DNA from: Chersky-840 sp963810195
Lineage (GTDB): Bacteria; Actinomycetota; Acidimicrobiia; Acidimicrobiales; UBA8190
NCBI GenBank assembly: GCA_963810195.1
Contig: CAWEMO010000001.1
Coordinates: forward strand, 62,001 to 126,000
DNA length: 64,000 bases
Direction: 5' to 3'
Shown here piece by piece: positions 1 to 7,233 of this stretch. A program made the translations under genes and the position numbers. Each line of letters begins with the position of its first letter. Position 1 is the first letter of the stretch. The notes below the pieces were generated by a model that saw only the letters and a program-made list of their open reading frames with translations, had not been told where the DNA came from and ran no database searches.

Positions 1-1502
1 GCAGAAGAACTTCTTGGAGGAGTGAAGCCCGACGGCGGCTTCCCGCTCCCTGGATTGAATCCCTTCGGGAATCCTCCTGGTGGGGGGTGGAAGCCCTTGG
101 GGAGATTGCCTGTGAAGCCCGGAGGCGGGTACGCCCCACCCCTTGTTCCGCCGGGGAACCCGCCCGGGATTCCGCCCGGAAACCGTACGGTTCCAGCCGC
201 GGTCAGGCTTCGGAACGAAGAGAACCCGAGTACGGCGACGACAATCAGTACCGCCGGGGGGAGCCACCTGGGCAGCTGCGTGAGCAGCCACGCACCAAGG
301 AGAGCGATCAGGCCAATGGCCGGGAGATAGAAGCGGATCACGTGGATCGCTCCACCGCCCCCGCTACCGCCGAACGGGCCGGCGTTGGGTGCCCCGGTGT
401 GGGCGGTCCACGTGTACGCCGAGTAGAGACCCCAGAGTCCGAGCCAGCCGGTCGCCAGAACGAGGCCCACCACGCCGTCGCGTCGATACCTGGCCATGAA
501 TGTTGGATCGGTGGTCCCGGAGCGGCTCCGGATCACCCTCACGGCCATCCAGACCAGCGCCGCCAAGCCCAACAACAGCACGGGAATGGCCTTCACCAAG
601 TACGTCGGCATGAGCTTCAGGTTCGGGATGATCGCACTGAACGCGAAGGTGATCGCTCCCGGACCGTAGCCGGTCTTGAATGCCCCCCCGTAGAAGATCT
701 GGTCGAAGAGCATGACGCCACCGGTGAACAGCCCGAGCGAGCCGAACCACCAGATCAGCGAGCGCGCCGGGATCCGCGTCCTTCGAGAGACCAGGACAGA
801 AGCGACCACTGCCACCAGCAGCATGACGACGTCGGTGTACCGGATGAACACCGCCGCCTCGAGCGAGAGAAACCCAAACAGACCAGCGACGGTCCGGCGG
901 CGCGTTGAAGCGTCGTCAGCCAGGAATGTCCACAAGAGCGCCCCCGCGCCGGCGGCAACCAGCGCCGCATCGGTGAACGACGGCATGGTCGGCCGCCACG
1001 CGAACGCCAGTGCCGCCCCCGAGAAGAGGAAGAAGATCACCGCCCAAGCGCCCCCCCACTTCCCGAGCCAGCGGCGCCCGGCGACGAAGAGGCTCGTCGA
1101 GGCCAGCGCGCCAGCGAACAGTGGTGCGGCCCTCAAGATCCCGAGCCATTGGAAGGGTGCCGCGAAGAAGGGGTATCCGGGGTTCTTCTCGCTCATCCAG
1201 CGGCCATTAGGCAGGTGGACCCACTGTGCGATACCCATGCCGCCGTTGGCGCTCAGCTGCGCTGAGAGAGCGTTGTACTGGGCGGTCGACAGGGTGATGT
1301 GGCCGTGGATGAGCGCCACGATCGACGCCTGGTAGGCGGCATCGTCTGGCTCGAGGAGCTTGGTCGCCTTCGTGAGGACGGCAATGCAGAACAGAGCGAA
1401 GGTGCCAACAGCGACCGCGACCTCGGCCGTTGGGAATCGGCGGGTCTCCTTTGTTCGATCGACAGGCGTCAGCTCGGGGGCAAGAAGAGTGTCAGAACTC
1501 AC
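1..1502 (-). CDS. GT-C-like multipass membrane protein (C-terminus beyond window)
   Basis: An open frame runs from a GTG at 1502 to the window edge without a stop, about 500 residues. The N-terminal cytoplasmic stretch is followed by a membrane helix and then an acidic extracytoplasmic segment (LEPDDAAYQASIVAL), as in GT-C/ArnT-like glycosyltransferases where such acidic residues face the lipid-linked donor. About ten hydrophobic segments follow. After the last one comes a tail of roughly 60 residues rich in Gly, Pro and Phe with repeated PGGF, PKGF and PPSGF motifs, and the protein is still open at base 1. An in-frame stop just upstream and a GGTGG stretch support GTG 1502. Family assignment rests on topology and loop character only; substrate unknown. 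Confidence 0.6.
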   Translation of the reverse strand, partial: MSSDTLLAPELTPVDRTKETRRFPTAEVAVAVGTFALFCIAVLTKATKLLEPDDAAYQASIVALIHGHITLSTAQYNALSAQLSANGGMGIAQWVHLPNGRWMSEKNPGYPFFAAPFQWLGILRAAPLFAGALASTSLFVAGRRWLGKWGGAWAVIFFLFSGAALAFAWRPTMPSFTDAALVAAGAGALLWTFLADDASTRRRTVAGLFGFLSLEAAVFIRYTDVVMLLVAVVASVLVSRRTRIPARSLIWWFGSLGLFTGGVMLFDQIFYGGAFKTGYGPGAITFAFSAIIPNLKLMPTYLVKAIPVLLLGLAALVWMAVRVIRSRSGTTDPTFMARYRRDGVVGLVLATGWLGLWGLYSAYTWTAHTGAPNAGPFGGSGGGGAIHVIRFYLPAIGLIALLGAWLLTQLPRWLPPAVLIVVAVLGFSSFRSLTAAGTVRFPGGIPGGFPGGTRGGAYPPPGFTGNLPKGFHPPPGGFPKGFNPGSGKPPSGFTPPRSSS

Positions 1503-1784
1503 GATGTCACCACCTGGCGCTCATTCTGGTCACAGCACCGAAGACTGATCTGCAATCCTGGCAGTCAGCTGCGAGGCTGTCAGGGGACTGCTGTGAGAAT
1601 CCAAGCGTGCAACCGTCGATTCGGCCAAGGGTCGCCACGAGCAGATGTGGGTTGGCGGCATTCCTGCCGTCTATCGGTACGTCCAACCGAGCCGCTCCGA
1701 GCGGCAACGCTCCCGGACCGCGATTGCGGGCAGTCAGGCTCCTGCGTCGGGCGAGCTGTAGCGAGACGCATACCGCCCGGTCGC

Positions 1785-1812
1785 TCGACCCCGGACACGC
1801 CCCGTTTAGGCT
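1785..1812 (+). promoter_or_regulatory. Probable leaderless promoter of the ATP10-like gene
   Basis: TAGGCT (1807-1812) lies six bases before the ATG at 1819, so transcription would begin at or next to the start codon. A weak -35 candidate, TCGACC, is at 1785-1790. There is no Shine-Dalgarno sequence before this gene. Confidence 0.45.
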
Positions 1813-1818
1813 GACCGA

Positions 1819-2283
1819 ATGCAGTCCTACATCGCCTTCCCGAGCATCTCGGCCCGAGACCTTCAGGGTCTTGATGTCAGGCTACCTGGCGCCTTTCAGG
1901 GTGAGCGCAACATCGTGCTCATCGCGTTCTACCGCCGTCATCAGGCACTCGTCGATTCGTGGGTGCCGTGGCTTGAGGAGCATGCTGCTGCCGATCCCGA
2001 GCTCCGGTTCTACGAGTTGCCCACCATCGGCCGGATCTGGGCACCGATGCGTAACTTCATCGACGGAGGGATGGCGGCGGCGATCCGGGAACCAAGGATC
2101 CTCGAGCGCACCTTCACCATCTACGGCGATGTGCGTCGCGTGACGCGACCTCTCGGCATCGAGGATCGCTCTACGATTGCCCTCGTCCTCGTAGACGGAT
2201 CAGGCACTGTGCGATGGTCCGGTGCAGGCGGGTTTGATCCGGATGTTGCTGAAGATCTCCTACGGGCGATGAGCGATTCGTAG
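1819..2283 (+). CDS. ATP10-like / thioredoxin-fold protein
   Basis: A 154-residue soluble protein. It opens with a short strand and an LQGLDVRLP segment, then FYRRHQALVDSWVPWLEE, and ends with a strand pair (IALVLVDGSGTVRWSGAG) and a final helix. This order resembles the ATP10 family (PF05176), which has a thioredoxin-like fold. No CxxC is present; the protein has no cysteine, so dithiol chemistry is excluded. It is monocistronic, about 140 bp before an SDR gene on the same strand. The start is supported by a TANNNT hexamer six bases upstream. Role unknown; mitochondrial ATP10 assists ATP synthase assembly, which should not be transferred here. Confidence 0.6.
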   Translation: MQSYIAFPSISARDLQGLDVRLPGAFQGERNIVLIAFYRRHQALVDSWVPWLEEHAAADPELRFYELPTIGRIWAPMRNFIDGGMAAAIREPRILERTFTIYGDVRRVTRPLGIEDRSTIALVLVDGSGTVRWSGAGGFDPDVAEDLLRAMSDS

Positions 2284-2424
2284 GCAGCATCGCTGCCGGG
2301 GGATGCCGAGATCGATGATTCTCTCACCAACTTGGTTTGACAGAGCAGCAGAATCAACGTCGGGGGCATAGAAATGACGCAATTCCGCGGGCATTGGGGC
2401 GACTGTCGCGGTGAGGTTGCGGCC

Positions 2425-3288
2425 ATGAAGACCATGGTGATCACGGGTGGTGGACGTGGTTTGGGGCGGATGAGTGCCGAGAAGCTCGCCCGAGCCGGCC
2501 ATCAAGTCGTACTCGTCGCCCGAACCCGCACCGCCGCCGACACTGCCTCAAGCGAGATCCGTGCGGGTTATCCGACTGCGAATGTCGAGCCGCGTGCGGT
2601 CGACTTGACCTCAATGGATTCGATCAGGGCCTTCGCCCCAGCACTGGCCGACGACCTGGGTCAGATCGACGTGCTGTTCAACATCGCCGGCGTAATGCAA
2701 ACCAGCCCCACACGGCGAACCACCGCCGACGGTTTTGAGGAGACGTTCGTCGTCAATGCGTTGGCGCCGTTCCTGCTCACCGGACTGCTGCTCCCGGCGC
2801 TTGAGCGTGCCGATGCCGCCCGGGTGGTCAATGTGAGTTCACGACTCCACCTGCCCGGTTCCCGGGGCAAACCCGTCGACTTCGACTTCGACGACCCGCA
2901 ACTCGAACACGGCTACAACCCGGACCGGGCGTACAAGAACTCGAAGCTGGCCGTCTTGTGGTTCACCTACGAACTGCAGCGCCGGCTGGGGACGTGCGCC
3001 GTCACGGTCAATGCCATCTGCCCCGGATTCGTCCCCACCACTGCCGCGGCGAGCACCTCCGGCGCAATGCACTGGTTCATGGTCCACGTCATGCCGCATA
3101 TGCCCTTCGCGACGAGCGTCGATGCCGCTACCGACTCGCTCCTGTACATGGCGCTCGACCCCTCGCTCGGTGGAGTGGGGGGCAAGTTCTTCGGTGAGAA
3201 GGACGAACTCCGATCGAGTCCCGAGTCATACGACCTGGACAAGGCCAGACGCTTCTGGGAACTGGCGACAGAGCTCACGGGCCTGTAG
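2425..3288 (+). CDS. SDR-family oxidoreductase
   Basis: A 287-residue short-chain dehydrogenase/reductase. The Rossmann cofactor motif TGGGRGLG lies at residues 7-14, NIAG replaces the usual NNAG, VNVSSR carries the catalytic serine region, and YKNSK supplies the Tyr-x3-Lys pair. The FDFDDPQ insertion after the serine strand is typical of the retinol-dehydrogenase/WW-oxidoreductase-like branch, which often uses NADP(H). The ATG at 2425 places the cofactor motif at the normal distance from the N-terminus; a start 17 codons upstream adds an unlikely extension. Substrate unknown. Confidence 0.85.
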   Translation: MKTMVITGGGRGLGRMSAEKLARAGHQVVLVARTRTAADTASSEIRAGYPTANVEPRAVDLTSMDSIRAFAPALADDLGQIDVLFNIAGVMQTSPTRRTTADGFEETFVVNALAPFLLTGLLLPALERADAARVVNVSSRLHLPGSRGKPVDFDFDDPQLEHGYNPDRAYKNSKLAVLWFTYELQRRLGTCAVTVNAICPGFVPTTAAASTSGAMHWFMVHVMPHMPFATSVDAATDSLLYMALDPSLGGVGGKFFGEKDELRSSPESYDLDKARRFWELATELTGL

Positions 3289-3398
3289 GAGCGCGAGGAC
3301 CGGCTAGAGCCACAGCGCGTTCCATCAGGAGGAGTGCGGGTAGGGGAGTGCTTCCAGGACCCCGCGACCGTCTGATTGGTATCGCCAATCGAGGTGGC

Positions 3399-3794
3399 TC
3401 AAGACTCCTGCGTGGCTCGTGGGCGTCCGGGCCTGCGCATGGCCACGCCGGCCTTCAACAGGGCTTGGCGGACCGTCTCGGGATTGACCTGGAGCTCCCT
3501 GCCGATCGAGGTACAGGAGCGTCCCGACGCGTACAGAGCGACTGCTCGTTCAATCTGATCAGGGGTCAGCACCCGCCCTCGTCTGGACACCCGCTGGCGC
3601 TCGAGAAGGGCCACGACAGTGGTCCGGTGAATCGAGTGCTTGGCGGCCAGGACGACCGCCGTCGCTCCGGCCAGATAGCCAGCGACGAGCTCCTCGATTT
3701 CCTCGGGTGAGAGCCGGCGCTGGACCTGTCTCGAGCTGTCAGGCGGAACACGACGGCACCTGTGTTGCGCCGTCCCGCGACTCACCGAAGACAT
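3399..3794 (-). CDS. Helix-turn-helix protein, recombinase-associated type
   Basis: About 131 residues with two successive homeodomain-like helix-turn-helix units: RLSPEEIEELVAGYLAGATA with a following recognition helix, then LTPDQIERAVALYASGRS with QVNPETVRQALLKAGV. This double HTH, ending in a basic GRPR tail, resembles the DNA-binding end of serine recombinases and small stand-alone proteins common in actinobacteria. No resolvase catalytic domain is present. The first 25 or so residues are uncertain because a 44-codon ORF in another frame overlaps them. It may be a small DNA-binding protein or the remnant of a recombinase. Confidence 0.6.
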   Translation of the reverse strand: MSSVSRGTAQHRCRRVPPDSSRQVQRRLSPEEIEELVAGYLAGATAVVLAAKHSIHRTTVVALLERQRVSRRGRVLTPDQIERAVALYASGRSCTSIGRELQVNPETVRQALLKAGVAMRRPGRPRATQES

Positions 3795-3873
3795 GGTCGT
3801 AGAGCTCGTCGATGGCTGTTTGTACCAGCGGATTGATCAAATCAGGCCATGTGACACCGCTCTGAATCCCCAT
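3739..3873 (-). CDS. Possible small ORF (44 aa) overlapping the HTH gene
   Basis: ATG at 3873 opens a 44-codon frame with a coding-like composition (segment DLINPLVQTAIDELYDHVFG) ending at a TGA at 3739. It overlaps the 5' end of the HTH gene in a different frame. It could be a small translated protein, or the original N-terminal part of the HTH protein separated by a frameshift. Both products reading in the same direction favours a broken single gene or translational coupling. Confidence 0.3.
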   Translation of the reverse strand: MGIQSGVTWPDLINPLVQTAIDELYDHVFGESRDGATQVPSCSA

Positions 3874-3923
3874 TTCCCCTGGTGAAGAGGGGTTTGAATA
3901 GTGTCCTCTAGGGTCCACGCTGT

Positions 3924-3972
3924 GATGTCGCGAGACATCGGGGACAGCGTTTTCCAGATGTCGCGAGACATC
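3924..3972. repeat. Pair of identical 16-bp palindromes
   Basis: GATGTCGCGAGACATC occurs at 3924-3939 and again at 3957-3972, 33 bases apart. Each copy is a perfect 6-bp inverted repeat around GCGA. They lie between the divergent HTH gene and the first IS3-family element. A dimeric operator read on one DNA face (about three helical turns) or IS-terminal sequence are both possible. Confidence 0.6.
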
Positions 3973-4162
3973 GTAGACACCAGAAACGCCCTGGTCAGAG
4001 CAACCTCTGGTAGTCCTTTGTGGGGTTCACAAGCAACGCTTGTCCAAGTGCGGTGCATAGTCCCATTTCAAGGAACGGGTCTGCCCCCAAGTCGGTTGAC
4101 TCTTTGGTTGTCCAGCTCTCGCGCCCCCGGGATTGTTGGACACCGAATAGAGAGGAGCCAAG

Positions 4163-4510
4163 ATGGCTCTCATGACGGTGAACGACGAGGACACGGGGGA
4201 CTTCCGCTCCAAGGCTCGATGGTCGGCGGGCAAGAAGCTCGACGTGGTACTTCGCCTCCTGCGGGGCGAGAAGCTCGAAGAGCTCAGTCGGGAGGTCGGC
4301 ATCGAAGCCCATCGGATTGCGGCCTGGCGTGACGAGTTCTTGGATGCCGGCAAGGAGGGCCTGAAGGGCAAACGGGCCACCACCGAGGACGACCGGCGTC
4401 TGCGCGACGCCGAGCGCAAGATCGGTGAGCTCACCCTCGAGAACGAGATCTGGAAGAAGGTGGCCGAAAAAAGGGGGCTTCAGATGCCGCCACAGAAGCG
4501 GCCGAGGTGA
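4163..4510 (+). CDS. IS3-family transposase OrfA
   Basis: A 115-residue protein with an N-terminal HTH (WSAGKKLDVVLRLLRGEKLEELSREVG) and a C-terminal leucine-zipper-like coil (RKIGELTLENEIWKKVAEK). OrfA binds the IS ends. A run of six A followed by five G lies at 4467-4477 near the end of the gene. A -1 shift there joins the frame to OrfB, which is open from that point, so a full OrfAB transposase can be made as in other IS3 elements. A strong GAGAGGAG ribosome site precedes the ATG. Confidence 0.85.
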   Translation: MALMTVNDEDTGDFRSKARWSAGKKLDVVLRLLRGEKLEELSREVGIEAHRIAAWRDEFLDAGKEGLKGKRATTEDDRRLRDAERKIGELTLENEIWKKVAEKRGLQMPPQKRPR

Positions 4511-5373
4511 GCACCGAGATGGACATCCCCTTGGCCATGGTGTGCCGGATCACCGGCGCCCCTCGGTCCACGATCTACCACCGCCGCGCACGTGGTGAGT
4601 GCCTGGGGGTGAGGCCCGGTCCGAAGACGGCTGTCTCCGACGACGAGCTCACCGAGTTGATCCGCACCGTCATCGTGGACTGCCCCTTCGCCGGCGAGGG
4701 ACATCGCAAGGTCCGGGCCCGGCTCCGTCGGGACCACGGCATCCAGGTGGGCAAGAACCGGGTGCTACGGCTCATGCGCCATGCCGGGCTGCTCGCCCCC
4801 CAGCGGGCCCGGCGTCGCCGGAGTCCACGACTCCATGACGGCACGGTCATCACCACCGCCCCCAACCTGCGGTGGGGCACCGACGCCACCATGGCCTGGA
4901 CCAGAGACGACGGCTGGGTGTGGGTGTTCGTGCTCGTCGACCACTACACCGATGAGGCCTGGGCCCATGTGGCCAAGATCGGCAATCGCTTTGCGGCACT
5001 CCAGCCCGTCTACGACGCCGTGATCGACCGCTTCGGGGTCTTGGGTCCCGACGTGGCTCGGGGCATCAAGCTCCGCCATGACTGGGGCAGCCAATACCGA
5101 GCGCATCACTTCCAGGGCTCGCTCAACTGGCTCGGGATCGAGGACGACGCCGCTTTCGTGGGCGAGCCCCAGGGCAACGGCGTGGCCGAACGCTTCATCC
5201 GGACCCTCAAGGAGCAGTGCCTGTGGGCCCGCCTCTGCGATGACGTCGACGAGCTGCGTCAGTTCGTGACATCGTTCATCGAGACCTACAACACCAAATG
5301 GCTCATCGAGCGCCTGGGCCACCGAACGCCTCGTGAAGCCTTTGCCGCAGCGACTGCGCAGGTGGCGGCGTGA
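4507..5373 (+). CDS. IS3-family transposase OrfB (DDE integrase core)
   Basis: 288 residues with an N-terminal HTH_21-like region (RKVRARLRRDHGIQVGKNRV) and an rve integrase core. The catalytic triad is visible as D in LRWGTDATMAW, D in RHDWGSQYRAHH and E in GNGVAERFIRTLKE. It overlaps OrfA by 4 bp in the -1 frame. It appears intact. Confidence 0.88.
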   Translation: MSTEMDIPLAMVCRITGAPRSTIYHRRARGECLGVRPGPKTAVSDDELTELIRTVIVDCPFAGEGHRKVRARLRRDHGIQVGKNRVLRLMRHAGLLAPQRARRRRSPRLHDGTVITTAPNLRWGTDATMAWTRDDGWVWVFVLVDHYTDEAWAHVAKIGNRFAALQPVYDAVIDRFGVLGPDVARGIKLRHDWGSQYRAHHFQGSLNWLGIEDDAAFVGEPQGNGVAERFIRTLKEQCLWARLCDDVDELRQFVTSFIETYNTKWLIERLGHRTPREAFAAATAQVAA

Positions 5374-5522
5374 TCCGGCTCGAACACGCCAAAATAGGCC
5401 CGCTCAGCTGCGTTCTCAGCCCCGCAAATCGAAGCGGTGGAACCACGGTGCCGGCATCTCGACACTCGAACAACGACCCGATAGACATTCAATCTGTCCA
5501 ACGAACCGGGGCTGCAACAGCT

Positions 5523-6386
5523 CTAAGCGACGGTCTCGACGTTGTAGATGGTCTCATATTCGATCGGCGTGAGCCTGCCGAGGGCCCGCTGACGACGCCG
5601 GCGGTGATACGTGCGCTCGATCCAGTGCACGATCGCCAGGTGCAACTCCTGGCGAGTGGCCCAGGACTTCGAGTCGAGGACGTTCTTCTGAAGCAGAGAG
5701 TAGAATGACTCCATGGCCGCGTTGTCGGCGCAGGCGGCCACCCGTCCCATCGATCCGCGAAGCCCGAAGCGCGCCAGCGCCCGCACATATGCGTGAGATC
5801 GAAATTGCGATCCCCTGTCGCTGTGAACCACCGTGGCGCCTGGTCCTCGAAGTGCGACGGCGTGATGGAGCGCCCTGACAGCGAGCTGGCTCGTCATACG
5901 GGCGTCGGTGGCATAGCCGACGATGCGGTTGGAGAAGACGTCCTTCACGACACAGCAGTAGAGCTTTCCCTCCCGGGTGCGGTGCTCGGTGATGTCGGTG
6001 AGCCACAGCTCGTTCGGAGCATCGGCGGTGAAGTCCCGTTCGACGAGGTCGTCGTGGACCGGGGGCCCGGGTCGGTGACCCAGGCCCTGTTTCCTCGAGT
6101 GCGCTGACCAAAGTCGCTGCTCGGAGCACAAACGCCACACACGGTTCTCCGAGGCCCGGTGACCGAGGCGCTCGAGCTCATCCGCGATGAAGCGGTAGCC
6201 GAAGGCCGGGTCGTCGTGGTTCACGTCGACCGCTGCGTTCGTCAGATAGACGTTGTCGAGGTCCCTTGGACTGCAGGGCCGAGCGAGCCATCTGAAATAG
6301 CTCTGCTTGGAGAACTCGAGCACCCGGCAGGTCACCGCCACGGGAACACCTTCGGCGGCAAGATCACGGACCAGCGGGTATCTCAT
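5523..6386 (-). CDS. IS3-family transposase OrfB, element 2
   Basis: A 287-residue integrase-core transposase. It starts MRYPLVRDLAAEG, has the HTH_21 region around YRFIADELERLGHRASENRV, and the DDE residues in LWLTDITEH, VHSDRGSQFRS and NAAMESFYSLLQ. The ATG overlaps the orfA stop as ATGA. It belongs to a different IS3 subgroup from element 1 and is the same type as element 3. Apparently intact. Confidence 0.88.
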   Translation of the reverse strand: MRYPLVRDLAAEGVPVAVTCRVLEFSKQSYFRWLARPCSPRDLDNVYLTNAAVDVNHDDPAFGYRFIADELERLGHRASENRVWRLCSEQRLWSAHSRKQGLGHRPGPPVHDDLVERDFTADAPNELWLTDITEHRTREGKLYCCVVKDVFSNRIVGYATDARMTSQLAVRALHHAVALRGPGATVVHSDRGSQFRSHAYVRALARFGLRGSMGRVAACADNAAMESFYSLLQKNVLDSKSWATRQELHLAIVHWIERTYHRRRRQRALGRLTPIEYETIYNVETVA

Positions 6387-6667
6387 TTTGGGGAGCTGCC
6401 CTGGGATAGATACGCAGCCGCACGGCGCAAGATGTAGTTCTCCTGCTCGAGAACCTTGATCCGCTTGCGTGATTCACGGAGCTCGTTGCGCTCCGCCGCA
6501 GTCATGCCGTCGCGGACGCCCTCTTCGACGTCCGCATCCTTCATCCAGCGATGCAGACACGACTCGGAGATGCCAAAGTCCCGCGCCACCTTCGACAGCG
6601 GGATCTCCCGGCGTCGGGCAACCGCCACAACATCCCGGCGGAACTGATCGGGGTATGCCTTTGGCAC
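6383..6667 (-). CDS. IS3-family transposase OrfA, element 2
   Basis: 94 residues: PDQFRRDVVAVARRREIPLS and VARDFGISESCLHRWMKDAD form the HTH_Tnp_1 domain, and ELRESRKRIKVLEQENYILRRAAAYL is the zipper. OrfA and OrfB are in the relation used for -1 frameshifting, with CCAAAATGA at the junction. Confidence 0.85.
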   Translation of the reverse strand: MPKAYPDQFRRDVVAVARRREIPLSKVARDFGISESCLHRWMKDADVEEGVRDGMTAAERNELRESRKRIKVLEQENYILRRAAAYLSQGSSPK

Positions 6668-6760
6668 CCTCCACTCCCTTCCAGCGAGCCAATGCTCGCA
6701 AGGTTAGGAGTCAACCGAACCTGGGGCAGACCCCTGGGTCCGCAGCTGGGCTTGAGCTTG

Positions 6761-6845
6761 CAACGGGTGAGAGGAGCCCGGTGACGGGAGACTGTCACGC
6801 CGGGATCTGTGGGAGCCGGGGGGTGCGATTCCCCCCGGCCACCCG
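6761..6845 (+). other. Relic of a group II intron (ribozyme segment, no maturase)
   Basis: The stretch GGGTGAGAGGAGCCCGGTGAC, a GTGAC/GTCAC stem, CGGGATCTGTGGGAGCC and a perfect 9-bp stem (GCCGGGGGG/CCCCCCGGC around TGCGATT, 6815-6839) have the order found in bacterial group II introns just before the maturase gene. No reverse transcriptase follows; degraded IS sequence begins instead. Identification is by remembered resemblance and needs covariance-model confirmation. Confidence 0.5.
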
Positions 6846-6904
6846 CCTGATCGGTGGGTGACTGTCTCGTTCGTTCTTGGTCTTGGCGGAACACAAGAAG
6901 CGAT

Positions 6905-7105
6905 CCAGACGAATCGGGGGAACGAGACCATTCGAGCTCCGCCGCAAAGAAAGCCAAGGCCGATCGGAGAAGGCATTGGAAGCACTTGAGCTCCCGGTTC
7001 TCCTTCTCCAACGCATGGGTCGTGAGCCCCGAGCGCTTTCCGCCGCCGTTCTCCGCCTGGGCAACCTAGGCCCGGAGCGACTCCATGCCGACGCCGAACT
7101 AACGG
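6905..7105 (-). pseudogene. Degenerate IS3-family orfA remnant
   Basis: Read on the minus strand, the frame gives FGVGMESLRA, a TAG where tryptophan is expected, then VAQAENGG, LEKENRELK and ALAFFAAELE. These match the standard order of an IS3 OrfA (GVGxESLRxWVxQAE, coil, SAxFFAAEL). The in-frame stop, a scrambled stretch after ENRELK and the absence of any orfB show decay. It marks a fourth, older IS3-type insertion in this region. Confidence 0.6.
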
Positions 7106-7233
7106 GCTTAGGGCACGAACCAAAACTGGGCCCGGCCCCTGCGGCCTCTCGGGGGGTCGGAGGTCGCAGGGGCAACACCGCCTGTCGGCGTCGCGAGCGC
7201 CGAACGTTCTTCAGGGATGTTTGACCCTGCCAG

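Larger units (their letters stand above)
4074..5373 (+). mobile_element. IS3-family element 1 (ends uncertain)
   Basis: Contains an orfA/orfB pair with DDE transposase motifs. A segment at 4074-4104 (GGGTCTGCCCCC, then CGGTTGACTC) matches, in the same orientation relative to its transposase, the sequence upstream of element 2 at 6706-6735, so it is probably the left terminal region. A second end-like motif, ending TTGTTGGACA, lies at 4124-4138, close to the orfA start. No clear right inverted repeat is seen before element 2 begins near 5497, so the right end may have been removed. Confidence 0.7.
5497..6735 (-). mobile_element. IS3-family element 2
   Basis: Minus-strand orfA (6383-6667) and orfB (5523-6386) overlap by ATGA. 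The left terminal region (6706-6735) reads GGGTCTGCCCC then CGGTTGACTCC and matches 4074-4104. The right end lies at about 5497-5520, where TGTCCAAC followed by GAACCGGGG resembles the GTTGGACA motif near 4130. Exact termini and target duplication could not be fixed. Confidence 0.7.

Noticed and set aside
87..908. Long plus-strand frame over the left end
   Set aside because: It lies opposite the membrane-protein frame, which has clear hydrophobic helices and loop motifs; the plus product is Arg/Pro-rich low-complexity sequence.
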